Assembly: GCA_002105175.1 (NCBI GenBank) | Contig: MCGE01000027.1 | Coordinates: forward strand, 1-64,000 | From: Absidia repens | Taxonomy: Eukaryota > Mucoromycota > Mucoromycetes > Mucorales > Cunninghamellaceae | DNA: 64,000 nt | Reading direction: 5' to 3' | Shown: positions 1 through 11,797 of the stretch, piece by piece | Position numbering within the stretch: position 1 is the first letter of the stretch | Layout: every line of letters begins with the position of its first letter | The notes under the pieces: model-generated | Database searches by the model: none | The model's input: the letters and a program-made list of their open reading frames with translations, nothing else | What the model was told of the DNA's origin: nothing | Position numbers and translations under genes: made by a program

Positions 1-20
1 AAAAAAAAAACGATCCCCAA

Positions 21-720
21 AATATTTCAAGGGCCGCCCACGCGAAGTTTTGTTTATTTTCCCGCACCCTCTCCGTTTCTTTAAATTTTTTTTTCCTTTC
101 TTTTTTTCTTCATCATTCAACTTATATGGGATTGTGTTGAGTGTCAGGACTAGTTTAGAAGTGTTTTCAGTTCAGGGATTACAAAATACATGGGGAAGCC
201 CTTTCATTTTGGATATAGGATTCAGAATCACCATCAATTAACTTTTTGGGACCTTCATTAGTTTAGTTTAGTATTAGTTTGTCCATAGTTTGTTCATAGT
301 TTATATCCATATCTCAATAAAAGTCACTTTTTACATGTTTAACAGAAAAATATGCCAACAGTCTCTCTCATATCTTGTGCAGTAGGTTCCCTTTTTTATT
401 ACCATCATCCGTTTTGGCTAATGCCGACCATTGTTGCACTTTCAATAAAAAATGTTCCTTTAATATGTCGAGTACTTTGTAAAGTATATTAGATCCCCTT
501 TCACACTCGTATCTTTAATTTACCGTTATTTAACTCTTCTCTAGTTTCACTCATGCTGCCTTCAATATATCTCTTCCACTAAATCCTTTGTTACAATGAG
601 CATGTCACATTTTAATTTTAGTGTCTATCAATATTCTTCACTAAAATATACCCCTTTATTAGCCATACTTCAAACCCATTGTATAGTCAGCAAAGTTACA
701 ATTGTAAGTGTTAGAAGCAC
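21..720 (+). repeat. Dispersed E-box repeat, copy A (subfamily 1)
   Basis: First copy of the family that recurs through the window. It opens with TTTCAAGGGCCGCCCACGCG, so its E-box is mutated from CACGTG to CACGCG. A T-rich tract, the GACTAGTTTAGAAG and CAGGGATTACAA blocks and TGGGGAAGCCCTTTCATTTTGG follow, then AATAAA near 318. From about 340 to 720 it continues as degenerate modules, each with another AATAAA-like signal (near 446). The left end may be cut by the window edge. No coding sequence is seen in it. Confidence 0.75.
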
Positions 721-1520
721 AATCTAACAATAGACGTATACGAAGTATCTTTTTATATATCCATCAATGCTCTTTTTGGAAACCCATTAATGACTTTCTT
801 ATGGTGTGTGAGAAGAGATAGGGGTGAGGGTGAATCCCTGGATCTGAAAAATAGGACAGTAGAAATGGTAACAATGATGACTAACAATGTGTTTGTTTTG
901 ATAGACTTTGAACACTTCATGATAGGGGATAAACCATTTTCGACATTTATTGGAGGGATATAAGCTTTTTTTTATTTTATTTTAGAATAAACATAACACA
1001 GGGTAAACTAAAAGAGCATTCAATTCTAAATCGAGTGACAAACTAATCTACCGTAAAATGGTGGGTTAGCTAAACTATTCTACAGGGAACGGGGTAAACT
1101 AAACTAAACTGGATTACTTCTTATTAAGTGCAACAGCTGTATGAGAAGAGGGATACCCATGTTGCTGGTTTTGAATGGGGGAGAGCTGCCGTCAAAAGAA
1201 GAGTAAACTGCCATACTGCCACTGTTGAGTGCTATTGGCTATTGTAAAAGATATATAAAAACAGGAGCGAGACGCGATGACCCGTTGTCAAGTGGAACTA
1301 AATGTGGTCAAAAAAAAGGGAGAGTCTTAATTTTGTTAATACCTGATATCATGACTTGATTGAGCCACCAGTGAATAGTGAGGTTGCTTTTTAAAGGAAG
1401 ACAAAGCGACGATGCTGTTGATGTTGGCTACTGTAAAAAGAATGTTGGTGATTTCTGTAAAAAAAGAAAAATTTCTTGTCGATAATTCTGCACGGTACTG
1501 ATGTTTTGAAAAAGAAGAGA

Positions 1521-1555
<35 letters not shown>

Positions 1556-1611
1556 GGAGGGTTATTTTTGTATGGATTAAAAAATCAAAAAAAAAAGATG
1601 CAAACAAATCC
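721..1611. other. Gene-free spacer with degenerate repeat modules
   Basis: No gene is supported. The stretch from about 960 to 1260 looks like reverse-oriented modules of the dispersed family (GTAAACTAAACTAAACT runs, TCTACAGGGAA). Positions 1524-1553 are an uninterrupted run of 30 A, placed just before repeat copy B. The rest shows nothing I can name. Confidence 0.5.
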
Positions 1612-2200
1612 TCACGAAAAATATTTCAAATGCCGCACACGTGAAGTTTTGTTTATTTTTCCTCGCGCTCTCCTTTCTTTCAATTTTTTTTTTCCCTTCG
1701 TTTTTTCTTCATCATTCGTCATTTATGGGGTTATGCTGGACTTAGATTAGTATCAGGTCTAGTTTAGAAGGGTTTTCAGCTCAGGGATTACAACATGCAT
1801 GGGGAAATCCTTTCATTTTGGATTCAGGATTTTGGACTATCATTAGTTGGCTTTTTGGAGTCATCATTAATTTAAGTGTAGTGTTAGTTTGTCCATAGTT
1901 ATATCTACATCTGAATAAAATATGTCACTTTTTACATGCTATAATGAAAAATGTCCCGGTCGTTTATCTCGTGTCTTGTGAAGTAGATAGCTCTTTTATT
2001 ACCATCATCCATTTGATGAATGTTGCCTATTGTTGTGCTTCAATAAGAATATACCTTCAGTCGTGCTTATACTTTGTACAGTATATTAGCTCCCTTTTTA
2101 CAAACATATATTTAGAATAGTGCTGACCATCTCAGTTTATGGACATGTTTCAATAAAGCCTATTCTTTTTTTTTAATTATCAACTTCCACTACCAGACTC
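1612..2200 (+). repeat. Dispersed E-box repeat, copy B (subfamily 1)
   Basis: Same order of blocks as copy A with an intact CACGTG at 1638-1643 inside TTTCAAATGCCGCACACGTG. It has the pyrimidine tract, GGTCTAGTTTAGAAGGG, CAGGGATTACAACATGCATG and GGGGAAATCCTTTCATTTTG. It reaches a first GAATAAAATATGTC near 1913 and further AATAA-bearing modules to about 2200. Confidence 0.78.
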
Positions 2201-3607
2201 ATCGGGTATGGCACAAAATTTGTTTTTCTTTTTTCGCTGGTATATGATAAGAGTATGTATCAAGTATTATATCGCATGCATCAATTATTCCTGTGACCCT
2301 TGGGTAATAGTTTTTGAACGGCTAGCATTAATTCGTTAGCGGGCATTTCTTGGGAGCATTCTTCAATGTAATTCTAACGTCTATCACAGAAACGTTTGAT
2401 GCATGGGGAAAGACTAAAAATAAGAATTACCCATCAACTAATATGTGTGTCTGATTTTTTGACAATAAAATACGATATAAATGATGCAATAGCTTTAGAT
2501 ACTTTTGAAGGAATGTGTACAGAACAAGGTCAAATATTCGCTCAACACTGTCTATAATAGACCCTACCATTTTTGGAAATCCCCTTGTCGACGATCATTT
2601 CAATTTCTAGGGCTCCTCGCCAAAAGTTTATATATCGATTTTTGTTTATCAGAAAGGTAGTAGACTTCAAATTTGTCCTTTTTTTTTGTAATGTCTATGA
2701 TGGGGAAGTTTTTTTTTCTCAAGAAAGACAGCAACGGTAAACGAAAAATAAAAAAGGCAAACCCAAAAAATAAATGTAGTGGAAGTGGGCATCATAACAA
2801 TCTCCAATTATAAAATGCAATAAAGGCCTTTTCAAATGATCGGATGGTCTTATTTGCGTCCCCAGGGAACTAGCACCCGGAATGCGACAGTGTGACAAGT
2901 AAATAAAAATAAAAGATAATGTTGTCAAACGCAGTAATAGGATCATTGACATACATAACTGGTTCAACAAAGCTTTTATTCATCAAGTAAAATACACTAT
3001 AACTAAGTAAGTAGTAGTGGGTGATGGTGACAATACAATGTTTTTTTTTGGAGTAGACAGCCGTTTTCGAAAATGGACGATCTAATGTATCAAAAAAAAA
3101 AGACGATCAGAGAGAATATACATTTAAATATTATAAAACAAAGGATATACCTGTAGTATAACGTATTGCTTCCTAAAGAGGATATGATATTGATTTGCAC
3201 TAAATTACGCAGGGTTATGTCCATCTGTCGGTCCAAAACCGCACTTGACTAGACGGGGACAAAAATAACATCGATATCTATTATCGTCATTGTTGGTATT
3301 CCGTCGTCTTATACTAGGGGCTACCGTTACAATATCCAAGTTGAGTCCCAGAATGTATATTGTGGGTTGTTACTGGAAAATAAGCGTATCGCATTTGCCC
3401 ATAAATATTGACCGTACCTGACTATGGTTTCTGTTGGTACGACAGGAAATCTAATAAACTTACCTCGGCTTAATATCTATTTCATTTCGCTGCCTTTCGT
3501 TAAAAAATGTTTCAGTTATCTCGAAAAAAAAAGAGAGAAAACAAGGAATTTAAGTTGGTATATATTCTTCTCAAGAAGCATCCGTATTTCATTGTACCAA
3601 TTTTAAT

Positions 3608-3640
<33 letters not shown>

Positions 3641-4412
3641 AATAGCAAGCCATGCAAAGCATGCCAAGCGATAAAGAGCTCAATAAGAAGAAAAAAAATG
3701 CAAAGAGGAAACTGATTGTTTCTCGTTTTAAACACCGCCAATTTAGACCGAAAATCAGGTCAGAGGTGTGTAGCACCTGAACACTATATAAAATGAGAGA
3801 CCACAAAGTGTCTGGATTAGGATAATAAAAATGAATGGAACAAACAATTGGGGTAAATAAGAGTAAGTTGATAGGTTAGGGATCATCATCAGTGAGGAGC
3901 GTAAATATGTCATTTTTTTTCTATGTATTGATTATGTTCTTTTCGTAGGTTGAGCTATGGTGATTAATGAGGTCTGGAAGGTTTTGGATGAAGAACTCCC
4001 TATTTTTATCTTTACAAAAAAATAAAAAAAAAATAAACTCCCTTTTCTCCTAATCAAGCTGCTGCAACTATTCATGAACAACAAAATCATCACCACCCAA
4101 GGAAAACTAAAATAAAGAAGGATGTTCATAGAGATAATCAGCAAATTGGTATGTCTTGTTATGAACACTACAGTCGATATGGCAACAAAAAGGAGGAGAA
4201 TGTGATATGCTGCTTTATGGTCTGGAACCTATTGGTGCTCTAGATCATTCTTTTTGTTTGGAGTAGCGGCGATTTAACTTCTTTGCTATAAAAAAAAGGG
4301 GCTATGTAGTCTGGATTTCTTTTTGTTTTAGTTTCTTTCTTTTTCTTCTCTTTTATTTATCTTATTTTTCCACTTACATACTTAAACGCTCACAGTTTTC
4401 TGACACAACATT
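2201..4412. other. Gene-free spacer upstream of the F-box gene
   Basis: Only short, low-complexity reading frames are present on either strand and none has a recognisable domain. A run of 30 T lies at 3610-3639. The last 150 bases (about 4250-4412) look like a promoter for the next gene: CTATAAAAAAAAGGGG near 4287 followed by a TTTCTTTCTTTTTCTTCTC-type pyrimidine stretch, a common fungal arrangement. Confidence 0.5.
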
Positions 4413-5771
4413 ATGTCATGTCGGCAAACTTCTCTTCGATTGTCTACATTACCTTTAGAAAACTTGTTGCAAATAGCTGACTATGTTAGTTTCGCGGACC
4501 TTTGGTACTTTGGAACGGCTTCTCATTCCTGTCGGAAACTAGCTCATCACATTATATGGCACAAATACGGAATTGATCTCTCCAAACCACGACTTCATGC
4601 CTTTGACCACCTTGTACACTCTGCTGTTGCTTATGTATGTCGCCACGGTCATATATCCTCTTCTCATTCGTCATCACCGCCACCTGCACTACAACGATCA
4701 TCTTCAACCTCATCAACCAGCTCAGCATTTTCAACGACCTCCATTGACTCATCATCGTCTGAAACGTCCATTTCATCCACTTCCACATCTTCATCAGTTA
4801 TCACTAATCATCATGTCCTTCAAGGTGTAGCAAATCGTCTTGCTGTTGAAATATACGACCGATCACCTTTACGAGACTGGGAACCATGCTTGGATTTTTT
4901 GGTGGACAAGACTCTTGGCATACTACTTGACCACGTTTTACTAGATACTTGCCTAGATACCATCCCTGATATTGACACTACTACCACTTCAACTACAACC
5001 AACCTCACACTTCTTACCGATACAATCCCACGAATCAAAGAATGCCCATATTCACCAACTCGCATGGGCAAACTGATTACTGACTTTTTAACCATTTTGT
5101 ATCCAACATTGACAGCCCTTTTTGACGACCATGCAGCTTCCATTCACCATCGACTCCTAATTAATCACCTCAACCGGCATTTGGACGCCTTGACCCACCG
5201 CTATCATTATCATCACAAACGACGACTGGATTGCAAGCACATGAAGGCATGGCTCCTCATGAACCGTGCAGTACGACACAGTGTTCTTGTCCTTGTTCGC
5301 TTCATGGGCACCTTGGCCCAGACGGATTTGCTAACAGCTACTGATTTACGTGTCCTTACCCATCAACGCATTGTCGCATTATTCCTGGTACAACAACAAC
5401 GCCATCATCAACAAGACGAAAACTCAAATAAGCTACGCTCTATTATGGCCTCACTGTCTCGACGTGGTTGGATGGATGAAATCGAATTCCAAATGACTAT
5501 TTTATTGGACTTGGTACGTGCTATGATTGGTCGACAATCGATACGCTGGGATGCTGATATGGAACTGGATCTTTTTGCCTCAATGCTCAAGAATGCTGTT
5601 ACGGATTTCATGTCCTGTCAATCTTCTACTTGTCATCCTTCCTCTTCTATCAACTTTGCTACCACTCCCAATGGCGATCCTGCTTCTGCTTCTGCTACTG
5701 CTATCAAACCTTCTTCCTCTGCTGCCGTCGCCGCCCCTACATCAACTTCTGCCGCCACCACTACTGCTTAG
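4413..5771 (+). CDS. F-box protein, probable SCF substrate adaptor
   Basis: Single-exon reading frame of 452 codons. Residues about 10-57 match an F-box: LSTLPLENLLQIADYVSF, then a conserved DLW and a CRKLA/W pair typical of the Skp1-binding fold. F-box proteins bind Skp1 in SCF ubiquitin ligases and present substrates through the remaining part. Here that part is unusual. Residues about 80-135 are a Ser/Thr/Pro-rich linker, 140-390 are mostly helical with no repeats I recognise (no LRR, WD40 or kelch), and the tail (about 410-452) is Ser/Thr/Ala-rich. The ATG follows a pyrimidine-rich leader. Downstream, AATAAAAAAGCAATAATAAA near 5970 can serve as poly(A) signals. The substrate is unknown. 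F-box call fairly sure, function inferred. Confidence 0.8.
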   Translation: MSCRQTSLRLSTLPLENLLQIADYVSFADLWYFGTASHSCRKLAHHIIWHKYGIDLSKPRLHAFDHLVHSAVAYVCRHGHISSSHSSSPPPALQRSSSTSSTSSAFSTTSIDSSSSETSISSTSTSSSVITNHHVLQGVANRLAVEIYDRSPLRDWEPCLDFLVDKTLGILLDHVLLDTCLDTIPDIDTTTTSTTTNLTLLTDTIPRIKECPYSPTRMGKLITDFLTILYPTLTALFDDHAASIHHRLLINHLNRHLDALTHRYHYHHKRRLDCKHMKAWLLMNRAVRHSVLVLVRFMGTLAQTDLLTATDLRVLTHQRIVALFLVQQQRHHQQDENSNKLRSIMASLSRRGWMDEIEFQMTILLDLVRAMIGRQSIRWDADMELDLFASMLKNAVTDFMSCQSSTCHPSSSINFATTPNGDPASASATAIKPSSSAAVAAPTSTSAATTTA

Positions 5772-6547
5772 TTCATTATTTATTTATTATTTCTTCATCG
5801 TACATATAGATCCCCCCCCTTCTCCTTAGTTTATTATCATCATTCTCATCATCTCCTTCATTCCTTCTCATCTTGTATATTTTATTTTGTGTATATTATC
5901 ATTTGTCCTCTCGCTTTTTTTATTTATTTTATATTTTATCTTTTTGATTTGCGCTAGCTGGTCTCGAACAATAAAAAAGCAATAATAAAAAATTCATTCA
6001 TTCATTCAAATTCAAACTGTCTTTATTTATCCAATGATGTGTATTCTCTGTTTTAAAAATTCTGATTTTTCAATGTTGATTTGCACATCCAATTGATTTT
6101 CCATACCTTATTTGGCATGGTGTCGAGGATGGACCCTTTTCCAACTATCAGTTTGGTCAAGTATAAACAATCTGGACACTTGTCTCGACATATCCACTTT
6201 CCTTAAACAGTGTAGAGCCTTTTTGTTATATATATATATATATATATATATCAAATCATTAATGTTTCTTTGTCATGGGGTCATTGATACGCACACTCAC
6301 ACACACTCACACACACTCTCACATACACGATAAAAGTGATACAAATTGTCATTTTTAGACCCAAGACGATCAAAAAAAAAAAAATTTGTTCCACCTATGG
6401 AGAATAACAGCTGTCAATGTTTCATTTCTTTATTGTATAAAAAGGTAATAATAATAATCGAACCCCACCAAAAAAGAAAAAAGAGTTTGTTTCAAATAAA
6501 GAATGCATAGCAAGCAAATAATCTAATCACTAAATCTAATTAACTGT
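5772..6547. other. 3' region of the F-box gene and promoter of the next gene, with microsatellites
   Basis: Contains clustered AATAAA signals near 5970-5990, a (TA)n microsatellite at about 6227-6251 and a CACACT/CACACA repeat at about 6290-6330. No coding sequence is supported. Confidence 0.6.
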
Positions 6548-7177
6548 ATGGCTAGCCCAACTAACAATAATAATAATAATAATGATAATCTACCGCCAAC
6601 ACCACCGCCACCAATAGTGAATCAGACATCGACCACCAATTTATCCTTCACCTTATCATCTTCGTCATCGTCAATATCATCATCACCCGAGTTGTTGGAG
6701 CAGCAGCCTAGCCAATCCGTATCACGTCCACCAAGTTATAAGCTGGATACACATATTGATTTGGACGCCTTGGAGATCGAGTGCCAGAATTCTATCCAGT
6801 CCCATCAAAAGATACCGCGCTGGCGCCACCAATTCCATGGCGTGCCACTTGTGTTTTGGTTAGTGTTGTTCGTCATGGTGGGTATTGTATCCTTGTTCAT
6901 TCCGCAGTTCCCGCCCATGGCTCTCGTATTGTGGTTGCCGCTGATTGTGTATTTCATTGTTGTCATGTTGGTGCATCTCATCTATCGTCGCAAAACACAT
7001 TCCCTACAGCAAGTGGAATGTCAGTTAGCAGCTATTCAACAACGCCGTCAGCGCGCCTTGACCCAGGTGACGGAGTATGATAACGACCTTTATTTTTTAC
7101 ACGCTATCTCAACCCAACATACCCATCCCTTCACAACCCTTTTGCCTCCACCCCCATCTTATCAAAAGAATCAATAA
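6548..7177 (+). CDS. Two-helix membrane protein with two PPSY motifs
   Basis: Single-exon 209-aa protein; I do not recognise the family. The N-terminus is Asn/Pro/Ser-rich and disordered to about residue 60. Two hydrophobic helices follow (about 98-117, VPLVFWLVLFVMVGIV; about 121-143, MALVLWLPLIVYFIVVMLV), then a basic RRK and a short Gln/Arg-rich coiled segment. There is one PPSY in the N-terminal part (RPPSYKL) and another near the C-terminus (PPPPSY). PPxY motifs are known ligands of WW domains, above all of Rsp5/Nedd4 ubiquitin ligases, and a small membrane protein carrying two is the usual build of an Rsp5 adaptor. That role is inference from motif and topology only. It lies 195 nt before the kinase gene on the same strand. 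Confidence 0.65.
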   Translation: MASPTNNNNNNNDNLPPTPPPPIVNQTSTTNLSFTLSSSSSSISSSPELLEQQPSQSVSRPPSYKLDTHIDLDALEIECQNSIQSHQKIPRWRHQFHGVPLVFWLVLFVMVGIVSLFIPQFPPMALVLWLPLIVYFIVVMLVHLIYRRKTHSLQQVECQLAAIQQRRQRALTQVTEYDNDLYFLHAISTQHTHPFTTLLPPPPSYQKNQ

Positions 7178-7214
7178 TAAAAAAAGAACTCATATGTCGA
7201 GTGAAATAAAGTCA

Positions 7215-7219
<5 letters not shown>

Positions 7220-7250
<31 letters not shown>
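7220..7250 (+). repeat. Homopolymer run of 31 T
   Basis: Uninterrupted T tract between the stop codon of the PPSY membrane protein and the start of the kinase gene. It could act as a nucleosome-excluding promoter element for the kinase; that is inference. Confidence 0.8.
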
Positions 7251-7251
<1 letters not shown>

Positions 7252-7372
7252 GGTGCAGGTAATGGACCGGGTTTTAAATCCCGATTTTTTTTTTGGAGAC
7301 GTCTCCTTTCTGTCTTTCTCTTTCTCTCTCTTCTTTTTTGTTTTTACAAACGCAATATTTTTGGTTTGTGGA

Positions 7373-10300
7373 ATGTTTCGCTCCCGCAAAGAAACAACTC
7401 ACAACCATCAGACATACAGTCGGCTTCAGCAACAAGATGACGGTGATGACGATTTGGACTATGAAGACTGGAGCGATCTTGCGCAACATCCCAACAGTGT
7501 TTTAGTCACGAACACCACCAACAATATCAATGGCGGTGATAATTACGCTACTGTCGTTTTACCACAACCCATAGATCATAATGGCAACAACAGCAGCAGT
7601 AACAACAACAACAGCAGCAATAGCAGCAACAGCCATAACAATCACATGTTACCCCCAGCAGCGATACCCACAGCATATGCACAAGGTGCTCAGCCGTCAA
7701 CAACAACAAACAACAACACCAGCAACAACAATTCTTCATTTTTACCCAACGACACATTGGCGAAACTACCTCAAACCACTCGTGATTATTTCCACAACAA
7801 ATGGCTCCCTTCCAAAGCAAACAAGGCGACATTAGCGAATATGCCTCCGGCCATTGTATCCGACATCCAGCAAGGAAATATTCCATCCCATGCTGATCCT
7901 ACTTTACGAGAACTGGACGTTCGTGGCTGGACGATTGCTCATCGACGACTCTACAGACTCAGGAAACAAAAGAAGAAGAAGAAGAAATCCAAAAAGTCGG
8001 GTGCTGACGGCATTGGCGGCGGGAAACATATGATCTCTGATACTAGTGGCGGTGCTGGTCCTGGTGGCGATACGACGGATGACGATGGAAATTATACCTA
8101 TTTAGATTCCTCTTTACAACCTTCCAATCAATTATCCGCTTCTGTCTTTATCAAAATCGACTATGACGATACTGGTTCAACACAGCAGTCTTCATCTCCA
8201 GATAACATCAAGGTAAGAAGAAACAAAATCAAAACTAGGAAGATAAACTATTTCTCCATCATTCTCAACACCCGCTTTTTTTCTTATTTTCTTACAATAG
8301 GTCAAAGGCCAACCTATACCTGTCAGCAAAAACCGCTATTTACAAATTGTGGAATCTGTGCAGCTAGCGATCAACGACAATATTCAGCCTACGCGCATTA
8401 GCCAGGGGTCAAGTGGGTCGTACTTTTGTCGGGACCGGGACAACAAGATCGTCGGTGTGTTTAAACCCAAGAATGAAGAACCATATGGGCAACTGAATCC
8501 AAAATGGGCGAAATGGCTGCATCGGCACTTGTTTCCTTGCTTCTTTGGCCGGAGCTGTCTGATTCCTAACCTTGGCTACATCTCTGAAGCTGCCGCTTCC
8601 TTGGTCGATCGGCAATTAGGCACGTGTATTGTTCCTACCACGCATTTGGACCATTTCACCTCACCTTCGTTCCATTATGACTACTTGGATCGGCGTCGGT
8701 ACCGCCACTCTCCTCAACAACACCCATTGCCTCTCAAAATAGGAAGCTTCCAATGTTTCCTGCATGGGTACCGTGACGCCAATGTGTTTTTGCGAGACAA
8801 TCCATGGCCTTTAGAAACATCGTCTTCCTCTCTGGTACGATTTGGTGGTGGTATGGTGACAACAGGGTCTGCAGTGTGGGGTCATTGCTTGGGTCAATCT
8901 GAAGACGACGATAGAAACAGCGGGCACGACGGCAATGATGATGATGACGACGATGGTGAACATACAACAAAGTCAAAACGGATGATTGGATCTAAAAAAT
9001 CAGGATATCAACCAGTTGCAACATCAACGGAAAACAACAACCCCAACAGTAACGACGCTCCTTTATCTCCTCATGGATCAACCAAAGGTGGATATGTTGC
9101 ATTGCATATGGGCAGTGCCAGTGGCAGCAGTGGCGACGATGAAGAAACCGACTCGGATACTCTTTTACGGCACCGATCATCATTTTATCGAAACAACAAA
9201 CCGCCACAAAAACCAGCTTTCCAATGGACTCTTCAACTGCAACTCCAATTCAAAAAGGAATTTGAACATTTGGTGATTTTGGATTACTTGATTCGCAATA
9301 CTGGTATGTTTATTATTTGTCTACTTTTTTTTTTTTTTTTTTTTTTTGAAACAGACACTAACCGGCCCACCCGCTTTTTTATTTGTAATATGCATAGATC
9401 GTGGACTTGACAATTGGATGATCAGATACTGTGAAGGAACCGCATCTACAACACATTTGAACAACAACCAATCATCGTCATCGAACAATAGCAGCAACGC
9501 TACTGTGATTATGGACCATCATCATGAAGAACATCGACCTACGGGGACCTCGTCGTGCATCCATGGCAACACTACACCACATATCCACATTGCAGCGATC
9601 GACAATGGACTTGCATTTCCCTTCAAGCATCCTGACGAATGGCGGTCATACCCTTATGGCTGGCTTGCGCTCCCAAGTAGTTTAGTTGCTCGTCCATTCT
9701 CTCCAGACACTCGACGCCGATTCCTTCCTATTTTATCCGATCCAGTATGGTGGCATCAGACAGTGGAACAACTGCGACGACTCTTCCAAGTAGACGCGGA
9801 TTTCAACGAACGGATGTTCCAGCGACAAATGGCGGTTTTACGTGGTCAAGGTTATAATCTGGTACGTGTGCTGAAGGATCCACATGCTGGCCCCTTGGAT
9901 CTGGTGGCCATGGAAAGGGTGTTGGTCAACCAAGAAGAAATTTTTATCGAATACGACGAAAAGCGCATGGAAGAGCGCTTACCATCACGGAAGAAAAAGA
10001 ACCACCACCATCATAACCAACAACAGCAACAACAGCTATCCACACCACCATCGGAATCATCCAGTCTGTCAGACCGACCCAGCAGCGCTGCGGGTGCCGT
10101 CGCCGCTGACTTATCGTCGCCCAGCTCTGTACCTGTAGGAACGTTACACCACCATCATGATGACGCCACCACAGCTGCTATGGCCGCTGTTTCATCGTCC
10201 ATGCCATCTCAGCAGCCACAGCACCACCACCATCACCATCATCATCACCAAGATCATGATCCTGTGTTACAATCTCCCCTATCCATCTCGCCATCATCGA

Positions 10301-10695
10301 CCCACCAACAACGGCAAAAATCGAAAAACAGCACAAGGAGATTACGGCCCAAACGATCGACATCATTCCATGCCTTTGATAGTTCAGCAGGCATCGCTTT
10401 GCCCACGTCGTCTTCGTCCAAGAACAACAACAACAGCAATGGCGCAGCAAAAAGAAACAAAAAGGATTTGCCATGGAAGGATCGTGTACGGAAACGTCTG
10501 TCTTTGGATCTGGGCCGCCGCCGCTTGACATTACGCCACATCGTTGGTAGTGATGGTGAAATGCAGGACGATGACGACTATTTATCGATCGACTCGTTTG
10601 ATGACGCGCAAGAACCGGTACGAAAACGGTTGCTTTTGGTGATGGAAACGGTCAAATTGGTGAAAAGCAAACTCCCTTATTTTTCGTGCTGTTAG
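7373..10695 (+). CDS. LSB6: Type II phosphatidylinositol 4-kinase (LSB6/PI4K2-like)
   Basis: Phosphorylates phosphatidylinositol to PI4P on Golgi, endosomal or vacuolar membranes. Exons 7373-8212, 8301-9303 and 9398-10695 join in frame to 1046 aa, much longer than yeast Lsb6. The kinase part begins near residue 281: glycine loop QGSSGSYFCRD, lysine segment VGVFKPKNEEPYGQLNPKW, then CLIPNLGYISEAAASLVDRQ, a hallmark of the type II family. The catalytic loop RNTDRGLDNW (about 612-621) is completed across the second intron, and the activation segment IDNGLAFPFKHPDEWR lies near 682. Residues 1-280 are Asn/Ser-rich and acidic with a poly-Lys stretch. Acidic/Ser-rich inserts (about 490-580) split the kinase lobes, and the tail has Gln, Ser and His runs and ends in CC. 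The CCPCC palmitoylation motif of animal enzymes is reduced to PCFFGRSC. The start is the first ATG in a frame that leads to the kinase. AATAAA near 10941. Confidence 0.9.
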
Positions 10696-11311
10696 AGTTT
10701 TTTTTTTTTTTGAGTAGTATTAGTAATAGTATTAGTATTAGTATTAGTGATTGGTATTAGTATGAACATCATCATTGGTAGTAATGGTAGTAGTGTTAGT
10801 CGTATTAACAGTTTTGTTGTGTATTAGTGTGCTCTTTTATCTAGTTTAGTTTTTTTTTTTTTTTTTTTACCGTATATCTCTTGTTGCATATTTCTACAAT
10901 TTCTTTTTTATTTACATATCTTGTGATTCCATTATTAGAACAATAAAAAACATGTCCCTTTTATTTTCTCTTTTGGTTGTCTGATGGTTTTATTTTGATT
11001 CATTACGTATATACAGTATCCATTTCATGGCGGAAGTGTCTTGTTATGGTAGATAGTTAGAGCACAGATGTTATTGTTCTCCTGGAATGTCAGGGGTGGA
11101 TGAATGTATAGCAAACTTTTTTTTTTCAAATGGAACATTTCATCTACTTTTGGTATGAAGTGATCGAGGTTGAAAATAAGGCCAAAGGGGGGGGGGTCGA
11201 GTGAGGGGCAGGATGGGGAGGCATGACAGGTTCAGTTTCGGGGTAAGTTTTCGATCTAGGTATTTATTTCTTCTTTGAACTCTTCTTTTTTTTTTCTTTT
11301 TTGTTGCCTAG
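10696..11311. other. 3' region of the kinase and promoter of a secreted-protein gene
   Basis: Begins with a (TATTAG)n-like tract (about 10716-10805) and a T-rich stretch, then an AATAAAAAACATG signal near 10941. A run of nine G at about 11189 and a pyrimidine-rich leader lie before the next ATG. No gene is seen. Confidence 0.55.
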
Positions 11312-11797
11312 ATGGCGGTCAAAATACAGTGCCTATGGATTTTATCATCCATGTTGATTTGCTGCTTTGTGATGGTGGCGTCGGCATTATCACTTGAGAA
11401 TGGGGTTTATAAAATCGTGAACAATGACAGCCATCGGGCGCTGCGGGCCAGTCGTCCCGAAAACACAGTGACCGCCACGTATACACGCGAAAGCCCAGGT
11501 CCTGCTGAAATGTTCGAACTGACACTGCAATCGGACGGACAGTCCTTCACGCTTAGATCGGTGGGCTTGAAGTATTATTATATTCAATGTCCTGGCCTCA
11601 ACCAGGCATGTAATGCCCATAGCTCGCCTGATATCTTCCACCTCGCACCAAGTTTCGGCAATAATCAGTATGGCATTTCGAATCCTGCGGGTGAACTACT
11701 GACCGTCATTGATACATCCACCGTTCGAGCCGATGTTCATCTTCAACGGTTTACAGGCAACTTGAATCAAGCTTTCACATTCATTAAACTTCAATAA
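11312..11797 (+). CDS. Small secreted protein, possible beta-trefoil fold (paralogue 1)
   Basis: 161-aa single-exon protein with a signal peptide (residues 1-25, hydrophobic core LWILSSMLICCFVMV, cleavage likely after ASA). The mature part starts LENGVYKIVNNDSHRALRAS, resembling the opening strand of beta-trefoil lectins and fungal protease inhibitors, and ends QAFTFIKL. Two cysteines sit six residues apart (CPGLNQAC, about 94-101). The 18,352-18,828 protein has the same length, the same C-x6-C placement after an FTL strand, and the same Q-x-F-hydrophobic ending, so the two look like diverged paralogues. Secreted: well supported. Trefoil fold and any inhibitor, lectin or effector role: inference. 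An AATAAA lies just after the stop (about 11816). Confidence 0.7.
   Translation: MAVKIQCLWILSSMLICCFVMVASALSLENGVYKIVNNDSHRALRASRPENTVTATYTRESPGPAEMFELTLQSDGQSFTLRSVGLKYYYIQCPGLNQACNAHSSPDIFHLAPSFGNNQYGISNPAGELLTVIDTSTVRADVHLQRFTGNLNQAFTFIKLQ

Noticed and set aside
4552..4794. Antisense frames across the F-box and other real genes
   Set aside because: They are shadows of codon-biased coding sequence on the opposite strand, with low-complexity translations and no start context.
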